From: JOPF133 sp052144935
GTDB taxonomy: Bacteria; Acidobacteriota; Terriglobia; Bryobacterales; Bryobacteraceae
Direction of reading: 5' to 3'
Assembly: GCA_052144935.1 (NCBI GenBank)
Contig: JBKQPR010000212.1
Location: 1-53,583 of the forward strand
Length of the DNA stretch: 53,583 nt
Positions 18,406 to 25,752 of the stretch are shown one piece after another. The notes below the pieces were generated by a model. It was not told where the DNA came from. It saw only the letters and a list, made by a program, of their open reading frames with translations, and searched no databases. A program made the translations under genes and the position numbers. Numbering within the stretch: position 1 is the first letter of the stretch; each line of letters starts with the position of its first letter.

Positions 18406-18906
18406 CTAGTGCGCCGCCCCGCCGGTTTCGGCCATCACCGGGGGTCTCGCGCCGGCCGGCACGGGCGCCAGCATGTCCTCTTTCCGCTTGATCAGGGTAG
18501 AGGTGTTGAAACTGGCGGCCTCGAATCCATGGCCGTGGGTGATGGCGTCGGTGGGGCAGGCTTCCACGCAATACCCACAAAAAATACAGCGGTTGTAATC
18601 GATGTTATAGACTTTGGCGTAGCGCTCGCCCCCGGAAATGCGCGCCTGCTCGGTATTCTCGGCGGCTTCGATGTAGATGCAGTTGGCCGGACAAGCCGCG
18701 GCGCACAGGAAGCACGCCACGCACTTCTCCATCCCGTTCGCGTCCCGCTGCAGGACGTGCACCCCGCGAAAACGCTGCTCGAATTTGGCCGGCTCGTGGG
18801 GATAGTACTCCGTCACCGTGGGCCCCATCATTTCTTTGAAGGTGACGCCCATCCCCTTCGCGATCGCGGCGGCCGCGCCGAAAATATCTTCGATCTTGTT
18901 GGCCAT
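18406..18906 (-). CDS. nuoI: NADH-quinone oxidoreductase subunit I-like ferredoxin
   Basis: The 166-aa protein carries two [4Fe-4S] ferredoxin motifs: CVACFLCAAACP near residues 62-73 and CIFCGYCVEACP near 107-118, each with the CxxCxxCxxxCP pattern of NuoI, which passes electrons from the peripheral arm to quinone in respiratory complex I. Flanking FRGVHVLQRDANG and GYCVEACPTDAITHGHGFE also match NuoI. Length is normal. No other nuo gene is in the window; a membrane-protein gene starts 28 bp upstream and may be co-transcribed. It is thus a detached or extra copy. Confidence 0.93.
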   Translation of the reverse strand: MANKIEDIFGAAAAIAKGMGVTFKEMMGPTVTEYYPHEPAKFEQRFRGVHVLQRDANGMEKCVACFLCAAACPANCIYIEAAENTEQARISGGERYAKVYNIDYNRCIFCGYCVEACPTDAITHGHGFEAASFNTSTLIKRKEDMLAPVPAGARPPVMAETGGAAH

Positions 18907-18934
18907 GCGGGTCTGCCTTCATTCTAGCAGCCCG

Positions 18935-19510
18935 TCAATCCACCCGGACGACGGTGCGCTTATCGAACGGACTCCGGCCGATAATCAGCCAGCCGATCGG
19001 GAAACCGCCCTCGTGAACCATCGACAGATCCAGGTTGCGCACCCCGGCGGGAATGTGGAAAGTGCGGGCGGCGATCGCGGATTGGCCTGGATCGAGGAGC
19101 GTATCCAGCGGAACATCCGAGGACTGGGGCGCCGGATCGTAGCGATGGCCGGCGGAATCGGTGAGGTACATGCGCAACCCGCGTTCGCGCTGCTCCACGC
19201 GGAGGGCCCGGCTGTAGATCTTCAACGTCACCCGGTAAGTATCCGAACCCGGCGCGTCGCGGCCGGCCCCCTCCACCACGAAGCACCAATCGTCCGAGCA
19301 TTGGGGATCGTGAGGATAAAGCACGCGCACCGGCCTAAGCCAGATCGACACCACGCCGGCCGCGAAATAAACCGCCGCCGCAGCGCCCCAGACGCGCAAG
19401 ATCGCCAGTGCGCGGGCCCGCTGTCCGACCAGTGCGGAGATCAGCGCCGTGGACAGGGCGGCCATCGAAGCCAGGGCCGAAACCAGAAAGAGAAGATCGA
19501 AAACGCTCAT
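18935..19510 (-). CDS. membrane-anchored protein of unknown function upstream of nuoI
   Basis: The 191-aa protein starts MSVFDLLFLVSALASMAALS and has two membrane helices (about 4-30 and 40-62), then an extracytoplasmic domain with GGFPIGWLIIGRSPFDKRTV at its end and several strands (TYRVTLKIYSRALRV, LRMYLTDSAGHRYDP). DCxxDWCF-type cysteines (CSDDWCFVVEG) could form a disulfide. ATG 19510 has GGAGG-like sequence just upstream (GGAGGACTCC on the plus strand complement is weak), and the longer frame to 19708 lacks coding character. No family was recognised. Confidence 0.75.
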   Translation of the reverse strand: MSVFDLLFLVSALASMAALSTALISALVGQRARALAILRVWGAAAAVYFAAGVVSIWLRPVRVLYPHDPQCSDDWCFVVEGAGRDAPGSDTYRVTLKIYSRALRVEQRERGLRMYLTDSAGHRYDPAPQSSDVPLDTLLDPGQSAIAARTFHIPAGVRNLDLSMVHEGGFPIGWLIIGRSPFDKRTVVRVD

Positions 19511-19612
19511 CGGAGGACTCCGCTCTCCGAGCGTACGCCAAGTCCTCTGCAATGTAAAGTGCTTATTCTTGTGGGGCATGCTTTGCCCTGATGTCCCACT
19601 GGGAACGCGTTC

Positions 19613-19741
19613 ATGAAATCTTTTCACGCCGCCTCGGAACTCGACCCCTCTCTGCACCGCCAGGCGGGGCGCACCAGCCAACTTGCCGATACGATGCTCA
19701 CCGCGCAATGCGAGGCCCTCATTGAATCGTTGAACAGTTGA
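19613..19741 (+). CDS. possible 42-aa peptide
   Basis: A short frame MKSFHAASELDPSLHRQAGR ends TMLTAQCEALIESLNS. Residue and codon choice look more coding-like than neighbouring noise, and it runs in the same direction as the toxin-antitoxin relic 26 bp downstream. No family was recognised and no good ribosome site was seen. It may be a remnant. Confidence 0.25.
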   Translation: MKSFHAASELDPSLHRQAGRTSQLADTMLTAQCEALIESLNS

Positions 19742-19767
19742 GAAAGCTACTGGTATCCCGCACTACC

Positions 19768-19860
19768 ATGAAATTGGGATTTGACGGGCACGATGCCAAG
19801 GCTGACGCGAACTGGCAAAACCACGGCGATCATTTCAGCCCGCAGGGTGACACAACGTGA
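19768..19860 (+). pseudogene. brnT: BrnT-type toxin reduced to its N-terminal motif
   Basis: The 30-residue frame MKLGFDGHDAKADANWQNHG matches the diagnostic start of BrnT toxins (aromatic-x-D-x-x-K-A-x-x-N-x-x-K-H-G), RelE-fold ribonucleases of about 90 residues. Everything after HGDHF, including the catalytic core, is missing. The TGA stop overlaps the GTG start of the antitoxin frame in GTGA, so the coupled layout of the operon survives although the toxin is gutted. An internal deletion is the simplest explanation. Confidence 0.6.
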
Positions 19861-20184
19861 GCAAGACGACTATTTCCGGCAAAACACCTGGGCCGATGAC
19901 TCCGGAAGCCATCGAGAAGGCCGCCCGCGCCGATTCGCGACGCGCAGCCACTGACCGGATCCGGCCTTAAGCGGATGAAGAGAACGCCACAGGCGAAAAT
20001 CATCCGCCGAGCCCTGGAGCTGACCCAGGAGGAATTTTCCGCCCGTTATCACATCCCGCTCGGCACGCTGCGGGATTGGGAGCGGGGCCGCGCGGAACCA
20101 GACCAGCCCTCGCGGGCCTATCTGACGCTGATCGCCCGCGATCCCGACCATGTGAATCGGATATTGAATCCGAGGCCACACTAA
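19857..20184 (+). pseudogene. frameshifted HTH antitoxin partnered with BrnT
   Basis: The N-terminal part (GTG 19857, GPMTPEAIEKAARADS) ends early at TAA 19970. The C-terminal part continues in another frame as PLTGSGLKRMKRTPQAKIIR, then LTQEEFSARYHIPLGTLRDW and a tail to 20184. The latter is a complete XRE-type helix-turn-helix. Removing one base near 19936 joins the two into one protein of about 108 residues of the kind often found beside BrnT. Translation from ATG 19975 could still give a free 69-aa DNA-binding domain. Either a real mutation or a single-base sequence error is possible. Confidence 0.65.
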
Positions 20185-20199
20185 AACGCTTTTCGGCGA

Positions 20200-20329
20200 C
20201 TAGGTCTCCGACCGCGAGATTCGGTGCGATTCCGAAACCGCTCTCTTACGTTCGCGGCTCGGAACGGAGCCGCGAACGTGAGAGACCGGTTCTCGCAAGA
20301 GGCACGACACCTCGCGGTCGGAGACCTAG
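20200..20329. repeat. 130-bp palindromic dispersed repeat, family P (copy 2)
   Basis: It is bounded by CTAGGTCTCCGACCG on the left and CGGTCGGAGACCTAG on the right, with an inner palindrome around GTTCGCGGCTCGGAACGGAG and GCCGCGAACG. It aligns by eye with the copies at 15408-15537 and 24682-24949. It lies between the antitoxin relic and the paired transporter genes. Confidence 0.92.
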
Positions 20330-20495
20330 GGGCGCCCGGCGCGCCGAGCGTTGGCCGCCCAACAGAGACCCGGTCCGCATCGGGCTGTCCGGTTACCTGA
20401 CCCGCCCTGTATTTCCGCGAATCCTGATCCAGCCGGATTTCCTGCTATCCTGTGTCGAGATTGACGAGATTGAAGCCCACGAGGATGAAGCCGCT

Positions 20496-20891
20496 TTGAA
20501 CACGAACGTCGTGCCTGAGCCTGAAAACGCGGTCGCCACGCGCCGCCGCTCCGTCCTCTTAATTTCTTCCTGCACGCTGATCAGCGCGGCTGCTCAGATC
20601 CTGATGAAGATCGGGATGTCCCACGTCACAAAACTCGATCCGATCGCACTCGCGGCCAACCTACCGCTCGTTGCCGGTTACGCGCTCTATGGAGTCTTCT
20701 GTCTGATGATGATTCTGGCTTTGCGCCAGGGCGAGCTTTCTCTGATTTATCCGATTATCTCGCTGGCCTATGTCTGGGTGACTGTGCTCTCTTATTTCAT
20801 CTTTCATGACACCATCAATCCGTTGAAACTGGCGGGAATTGTCGCGGTCATGACCGGAGTTGCCATGCTGGGCCGTCAGGGGCCGGAATGA
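20496..20891 (+). CDS. EamA/SMR-type four-helix transporter, subunit 1
   Basis: The 131-aa protein probably starts at TTG 20496, 5 bases after GAGGATG; a longer GTG start is possible. After a 22-residue polar leader it has four membrane helices: about 23-43 (LLISSCTLISAAAQILMKIG), 50-72, 78-98 (IYPIISLAYVWVTVLSYFIF) and 105-123. The fold and pattern (helix 1 with A-Q-I-L-M-K) match the small multidrug resistance and EamA half-transporters, including the lipid-sugar flippases ArnE/ArnF. It overlaps the next gene in ATGA, which encodes a second half, so they probably form a heterodimer. Confidence 0.8.
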   Translation: MNTNVVPEPENAVATRRRSVLLISSCTLISAAAQILMKIGMSHVTKLDPIALAANLPLVAGYALYGVFCLMMILALRQGELSLIYPIISLAYVWVTVLSYFIFHDTINPLKLAGIVAVMTGVAMLGRQGPE

Positions 20892-21238
20892 CCGCCACAC
20901 CCATCAGTTCGATGGTATTGGTGTTGTTCGCGTCGATTGTGGGATCGTTCGGCGCGGTCTTCCTGAAACTCGGCGCCGTCCGTCTCACCGATGTCTGGAG
21001 CCTTTTGAATTGGCGGCTCCTGTTGGGCGTAGGTTTGTACCTGGGATCTTCGGTGTTCTACGGTTGGGGCATCAAAAACGGCCAGATCTCGGTGCTGTTT
21101 CCGATGGTTTCTCTCGGCTACGTCTGGACCATGGTTTGGGCTCGCTTGTTCTTTAGAGAGCGGTTCACGAGGCAGAAGTTTATGGGCCTGGGGATGATTC
21201 TGATAGGCGTGCTCTTGGTCGGTCTGGGCAGCCAGTAA
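20888..21238 (+). CDS. EamA/SMR-type four-helix transporter, subunit 2
   Basis: The 116-aa protein also has four helices: 8-28 (VLVLFASIVGSFGAVFLKLG), 38-60, 65-85 (ISVLFPMVSLGYVWTMVWA) and 95-115. It starts with an ATG overlapping the stop of the first subunit (ATGA). The two are homologous to each other (both carry L/I-x-P-x-x-S-L-x-YVWT-x-x-x in helix 3) but not identical, the usual arrangement of paired SMR proteins such as ArnEF. The cargo is unknown; a lipid-linked sugar or small cation are both possible. Confidence 0.82.
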   Translation: MTATPISSMVLVLFASIVGSFGAVFLKLGAVRLTDVWSLLNWRLLLGVGLYLGSSVFYGWGIKNGQISVLFPMVSLGYVWTMVWARLFFRERFTRQKFMGLGMILIGVLLVGLGSQ

Positions 21239-21258
21239 GGCCGTCGCCGGCCCGCCCT

Positions 21259-22932
21259 TCACCCCCGCAACTTCACCGCCTCCCTTCCTGCTCCCGCCTC
21301 GAACGCCACTGGCGTGGCCGCCTTAGAAAGATCGCCGCCGTCGATCGTGATGCCCTTACTCGCCGCGCCCTCCACTTGCAGGAATGCCGCGGCCGGCGTG
21401 AGGACGCGGGAGGCGGTCAGCAGCACGTCCTGCGTTTCGATGAACCGCAACACCGATTTCGCCTGCGGGTTGCCCTGCGCGTTCAGGCTGTTGATCGCTC
21501 CGTCCGACACGTGTTCCAGAACCACCGCCGGCCGCAGATCGGGCTTGACCACTTCGAACCGCACGTTGTTGAGGGTCAGCCCGCGCACGTTGCGGGCATA
21601 CAAGCCGTAGGCCGGCGGCGTGCCGATTTCGAAATACTCCCCGGCCACCTGCGGAACCTGGGCCTGCGCCTCCTCGGCCGTGCCTCCCCCGCCATAAGTC
21701 ACGCGTACATCGTCAAGCACGATGTCTTCCAGGAAGCAATCGCCGAGGGCGTTGAGCACGATGCATTGCCTGGTCTCGCCCGGACGGTAATTCTGCGGAA
21801 AATTCATGTCGGCATACTGCGCGCCTTCGGAAACCACGCTCGCGCGGATATTCTTGAACGAGATATTCCGCAAAAAGCCTTTTTGCGCCGGGGCATTCGG
21901 CGCAGTCGCAGTGGCATTCCCGCGTCCGCGGTTATTCAGGCTGATCGTAATCGGCCCGGTCACATCCCGGAGCGCCAGGTTCGAAAAGAGAAGATTCCGC
22001 ACCTGGGCATCCGGACCGAACTGCATCTTAATCGGACAGCCATAGGTTTCGTAGATGATGCAGTTGGATATAGTGATGTCTTCCGGATTGCCGCCGCCGA
22101 ACCGGAACACCGACCAGCGCGTGCTGAAGGTGCTGTTGGTTACCGTCACAAACTTGCAGCTTCCGAAGAGCGCGCAGGCGTCGTCCTGCGTTTGCACGTC
22201 GCAGTTGCTGATGTGGACGTACTGGCTGCTGATGAAGTGAAATCCGTCGTTGTTGCCGTTCACCCGGTTATGAATGTGAATGCCGTCGATCCACACGTAA
22301 TTGCTTTGGATGATGCGGATGGAATGAAACGCGCTCGCGACCAGAAAGAGATCGCGAATCCGGACATTCTTGCAGCGATGCAACAGCACATGATACGGAC
22401 GGTCGGCCCCGCCTCGCCCGGATGGCGGCGGAACTCCGCGGCTGGGGCTGCGAAATTGCGCGCCCTGGCCGTCGATGGTTCCCGGCCCAACGATCGAGAT
22501 GTTCTCGGCCTCGACCGCGAAGATCAGGCCCACATTCCCGTCATTCAGGGTCGAGTCTCCGCGCAGCGGAATCGCTTCGGCCGGGTGATACTGCTTGCCG
22601 TCGGCGCTGCCCAGCAACTTACCCTGCGCGGCGATGTGCAGGGTCACGTTGCTTTTCATCTCGACCGTTCCGATAACAAACGTGCCCGCGGGCACCAGCA
22701 CCGTCCCGCCCTGGTCCTTATGGCACGCATCGATGGCCGCTTGCACCGCCTCGGTGGCGAGCGTTGTGCCATCCCCTTTGGCGCCGAAATCCACGATATT
22801 GTGGACGCGCGTCCCCGGTGCGGTCCCGTCGGCGGGCGCGGGCGCGGCCGCCAGTAAGCCCGAACCGAGTGAAGCCGCCGAGAGCCATCCCAGCCAGTTG
22901 CGTCTGGATGCAGGTTCGTTGGAGTCGATCAT
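21259..22932 (-). CDS. glycoside hydrolase family 28-like pectinase, Tat-exported
   Basis: The 557-aa protein begins with a twin-arginine-type signal (PASRRNWLGWLSAASLGSG). A right-handed beta-helix follows: VDFGAKGDGTT and TVLVPAGTFVIGT, then strands ending NVRIRDLFLVASAF, NGNNDGFHFISSQYVHIS and VQTQDDACALFGSCKFVTVT. The NNDG and QDD acids match the first two catalytic motifs of GH28 polygalacturonases. The usual GHG and RIK motifs are not evident (STRWSVFRFGG and YGCPIKMQFG occupy their places), so this may be a divergent GH28 or a lyase-like relative. It probably acts on pectin-type plant polymers outside the cytoplasm. It stands alone. Confidence 0.85.
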   Translation of the reverse strand: MIDSNEPASRRNWLGWLSAASLGSGLLAAAPAPADGTAPGTRVHNIVDFGAKGDGTTLATEAVQAAIDACHKDQGGTVLVPAGTFVIGTVEMKSNVTLHIAAQGKLLGSADGKQYHPAEAIPLRGDSTLNDGNVGLIFAVEAENISIVGPGTIDGQGAQFRSPSRGVPPPSGRGGADRPYHVLLHRCKNVRIRDLFLVASAFHSIRIIQSNYVWIDGIHIHNRVNGNNDGFHFISSQYVHISNCDVQTQDDACALFGSCKFVTVTNSTFSTRWSVFRFGGGNPEDITISNCIIYETYGCPIKMQFGPDAQVRNLLFSNLALRDVTGPITISLNNRGRGNATATAPNAPAQKGFLRNISFKNIRASVVSEGAQYADMNFPQNYRPGETRQCIVLNALGDCFLEDIVLDDVRVTYGGGGTAEEAQAQVPQVAGEYFEIGTPPAYGLYARNVRGLTLNNVRFEVVKPDLRPAVVLEHVSDGAINSLNAQGNPQAKSVLRFIETQDVLLTASRVLTPAAAFLQVEGAASKGITIDGGDLSKAATPVAFEAGAGREAVKLRG

Positions 22933-22972
22933 GATTCCCTAACTTTATCGCTATTCTGGATGGCGCGCACCC

Positions 22973-23365
22973 GTGTCCGAGGGATGCGGAAGCCGTGTGG
23001 TGGTGGGTAAGAACGGGCCGAAGCTACGCGTAAGCTCCGCTGAGATCGGCCCTCCACAGCCCGTCACATTTTCCGGTCCGCTGGTCAGATTCAGATTCTC
23101 AAACAGATCCATAGCCGATCTTATCGGCATCCTTGCCACCAACGTCGACCGCCCGGTGCTCGACAAAACCGGCCTCACGGGCAGCTACGATTTCACTCTG
23201 GAATTCACGCGCAGCAATCCGGATGTCGTGGCGCCCGGCAGCCCTGACGCCGGCCGGTCGATCTTCTCGGCGGTTCAGGAGCAACTCGGCTTGAAATTCG
23301 TTGCGGCGAAGGAGCCGGCGCAGACCCTCGTGATCGACCACGCGGAAAAACCTTCGGAGAATTGA
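22973..23365 (+). pseudogene. C-terminal fragment of a TIGR03435-type soil-associated protein
   Basis: The 130-codon frame starts at GTG 22973 without a signal peptide. It contains SIADLIGILATNVDRPVLDK, TGLTGSYDFTLEFT, SIFSAVQEQLGLKF and ends LVIDHAEKPSEN, the standard end of the TIGR03435 family, known mainly from Solibacter and relatives. Full-length members are about 250-300 residues with an exported N-terminal half, which is absent here. The first few residues are not family-like. It is either a decayed gene or a cytoplasmic fragment; function of the family is unknown. Confidence 0.7.
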
Positions 23366-23433
23366 ACGGTCGGGAGCTACGGCGGGAACCGGGATACGAT
23401 ACATTAAATAAGGATCGCCACGGAGGAAGCACC

Positions 23434-24549
23434 ATGCTGCGCCGCAGATTTCTCCAGACTGTCTCCGCCGCCGCGGCCACGGCTGCCGCAGGCCCGGCCG
23501 CGGCTCCCGCGCCGGACGAAGTTCCCATCAAGCTGGGGTTCGATACCTACTCCGTCCGCGCCTTCAAATGGAAGGCCCCGCAGTTGCTCGAATACGCCGC
23601 CGGCCTCAAGCTGGACACCATCCAGTTCTCCGATCTGGCGGATTATGAAAGCCACGAGCCGGCCTATCTGCAGAAGATCAAGGACCAGGCCGCGCGGCTG
23701 AACATCGCCGTCGATGGCGGCATGGGCTGCATCGGCCCCTTGAGCAAGTCGTTCCGCAAAAACGGACCGCCGGCTCGCGAGCAGTTGCTGGAGGGCCTGC
23801 GCATCTCGAAAGACGTCGGCACCAAGGTCATGCGCTGCTACATGGGCAGCAATGCCGACCGCATCGGGCCGCCGGGGATCGAAGCCAACATGGAGAGCAC
23901 CATCAAGCTGTTCCAATCCGTGCGGGCCGAGGCGCTCGACCTGGGCGTGAAGATTGCGCTCGAAAACCACGCCGGCGACATGCAGGCGCGCGAGGTGAAG
24001 ACCATCATCGAGGAATCCGGCAGGGAGTTCGTGGGGTCCAATCTCGATACCGGCAACCCCATCTGGGTGGTGGAAGACCCCTTCGTCACGCTGGAAACGC
24101 TGGCGCCTTACGTGGTCACGTCGCACATGCGCGATTCGGCGGTGTTTGAAACGGCCAACGGCGCGGCCGGCCAATGGGTGGCCATGGGCGATGGCAACAT
24201 CGATTACGTGAAGTTCGTGGCCCAGTTCCGCAAGCTCTGCCCCCATTCGGCGATGCACCTGGAAATCATCACCGGACGCCCGCCCACGCCCCTGCCGTAC
24301 CTGGAGGCCGACTTCTGGAAGCTTTATCCGAAAATGCCCGCCGGGGAGTTCGCGCGCTTCGTGGCGCTGGCCAAGAGTGGCCATCCCTTCATGGGCGCCA
24401 TGGTGGTGGAAGATGTTCCGGGCCTGGCGGGCACCCCGCATCCCGAGATCATGACCGCCGCGCTCAAGGAACAGCAGCGCATCGACCTGGAGCGCAGCTT
24501 CGAATATTGCAAGAAGAAGCTCAACGTGGGAATCAATTGGCGGGCATGA
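23434..24549 (+). CDS. Tat-exported sugar phosphate isomerase/epimerase family protein (second)
   Basis: The 371-aa protein starts MLRRRFLQTVSAAAATAAAG, a twin-arginine signal; GGAGGAAG lies 6 bases before the ATG at 23434, which settles the start. The barrel shows GFDTYSVRAFKW, LKLDTIQFSDLADY, MGCIGPLS, KIALENHAGD (metal-binding Glu), GSNLDTGNPIW, VVTSHMRDS (His) and MHLEIITGRP (Glu), the xylose-isomerase-like metal site. It is longer than the copy at 12.3 kb, with an extra C-terminal helix region. Probably a periplasmic sugar or inositol-like isomerase; the substrate is unknown. Confidence 0.9.
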   Translation: MLRRRFLQTVSAAAATAAAGPAAAPAPDEVPIKLGFDTYSVRAFKWKAPQLLEYAAGLKLDTIQFSDLADYESHEPAYLQKIKDQAARLNIAVDGGMGCIGPLSKSFRKNGPPAREQLLEGLRISKDVGTKVMRCYMGSNADRIGPPGIEANMESTIKLFQSVRAEALDLGVKIALENHAGDMQAREVKTIIEESGREFVGSNLDTGNPIWVVEDPFVTLETLAPYVVTSHMRDSAVFETANGAAGQWVAMGDGNIDYVKFVAQFRKLCPHSAMHLEIITGRPPTPLPYLEADFWKLYPKMPAGEFARFVALAKSGHPFMGAMVVEDVPGLAGTPHPEIMTAALKEQQRIDLERSFEYCKKKLNVGINWRA

Positions 24550-24681
24550 AACCTCCGCGTGCCGTTTGGCTGGCGCCCTCAGCCCGCGTTACACCCAGCA
24601 CCCCCGCAAAAGCGCCGATGGGGCGCGGACGGGGCGGGGTGCCCTCTGGGCCCTGGACCCGTGTGCCGCGCCGGGCGTGCC

Positions 24682-24949
24682 CCCTAGGTCCACGACCGTC
24701 TGATTCGGTGCCATTCCGAAACCGCTCTCTCACGTTCGCGGCTCCCTTCCGAAACCGCTCTCTCACGGGTCTGTGAAAAAATGCCAAAAACCATTTTTGC
24801 CCTATCCTGTTTCCAACGGGTTATGCTGTGGAAATTCGGCGCTCGCAGGATTATTTCACAGACCCTCACGCCTGCGGCTCCGTTCCGAGCCGCGAACGTG
24901 AGAGAGCGGTTCTCGCATGAGGCGCGAGACCTCGCGGCCGGAGACCTGG
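24682..24949. repeat. dispersed repeat, family P (copy 3), interrupted by a second element
   Basis: It begins CTAGGTCCACGACCGTCTGA and ends CGGAGACCT, aligning by eye with copies 1 and 2. It is about twice as long because the segment 24767-24865 interrupts it and GAAACCGCTCTCTCACG is duplicated. It lies in the upstream region of modA, so frames opened through it lengthen modA artificially. Confidence 0.85.
24767..24865. repeat. 99-bp element with inverted ends nested in the P repeat
   Basis: GGGTCTGTGAAA (24767-24778) and TTTCACAGACCC (24854-24865) are exact inverted copies. The interior is much more AT-rich than its host and includes AATGCCAAAAACC. This looks like a miniature inverted-repeat element inserted into the larger repeat. 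No transposase is encoded, and no clear target-site duplication was seen. Confidence 0.7.
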
Positions 24950-24993
24950 GCCGATCTCGGCGCTCGGCCTTTGGGAGATGCCGGCTCGGCGCC

Positions 24994-25752
24994 ATGCTGG
25001 GCGCCCTGTTGAGCGTAGTCCTCGGCGCCGCCTGCTCGCGCGGGCCCACGCTCACGGTGTCGGTGGCCGCCAGCCTGCAAAACTCCATCTCCGAGCTGGC
25101 GCCGGTCTACCGGGCCGCGCACCCTGACGTGAGCCTGTCGTTCAACTACGGCGGCTCGGGCATGCTCGAGCAGCAGATCGAGAACGGCGCGCCCGCCGAC
25201 GTGTTCGTCTCGGCCGCGCCGGGGCCCATGGATAAGCTGGCCGCGGCGCGCCTCATCGACCCCTCCACGCGCCGCGACCTGCTGCGCAACTACATCGTGC
25301 TGATCGCCCCTACAAACAGCCCGCAGCCGGCCACCTTTCAGGACCTGGCCGCGCCCGGCGTCAAGCTGGTCGCGCTGGGCGATCCCGCCAGCGTGCCGGC
25401 CGGCGAGTACGGCCGCCAGGTGCTCGAAAACATGAACCTGCTCGACGCCGTGCGTCGCAAGCTGGTGCTGGCCAAGGATGTGCGCCAGGTGCTCAGTTAC
25501 GTGGAAACCGGCAATGCCGATGCGGGAATCGTGTATGCCACCGACGCGCGCGAATCGAGCCAGGTGCGCATCGCCGCGGTGGCGCCGGAAGTCAGCCATC
25601 AGCCGGTGGTCTACCCCGCCGCCGTGATCAAAGCCAGCGCCCACGCCGCCGAGGCGCGCGGCTTCCTGGACTTCCTGGCCGGTGCGCAGGCGGGCCGCGT
25701 CTTCGCCGCTCACGGATTCCTGGTACCCGGCCTCACCACGTCAAGGCCCTGA
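24994..25752 (+). CDS. modA: molybdate-binding lipoprotein
   Basis: The 252-aa protein is the periplasmic receptor of the molybdate ABC transporter. ATG 24994 opens a lipoprotein signal (MLGALLSVVLGAACS) with Cys15 as lipidation site. Family motifs follow: LTVSVAASLQNSISELAPVY, SFNYGGSGMLEQQIENGAPA (oxyanion-binding Ser residues), DVFVSAAPGPMDKL, YIVLIAP and the late segment VETGNADAGIVYATDA. Its stop TGA shares a base with the ATG of the permease-ATPase gene, so they are translated together. The longer frame upstream reads through a dispersed repeat and is rejected. Confidence 0.95.
   Translation: MLGALLSVVLGAACSRGPTLTVSVAASLQNSISELAPVYRAAHPDVSLSFNYGGSGMLEQQIENGAPADVFVSAAPGPMDKLAAARLIDPSTRRDLLRNYIVLIAPTNSPQPATFQDLAAPGVKLVALGDPASVPAGEYGRQVLENMNLLDAVRRKLVLAKDVRQVLSYVETGNADAGIVYATDARESSQVRIAAVAPEVSHQPVVYPAAVIKASAHAAEARGFLDFLAGAQAGRVFAAHGFLVPGLTTSRP

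Noticed and set aside
21376..22857. 493-codon frame antisense to the GH28 gene
   Set aside because: His/Arg/Val-rich shadow; the minus strand carries the beta-helix motifs.
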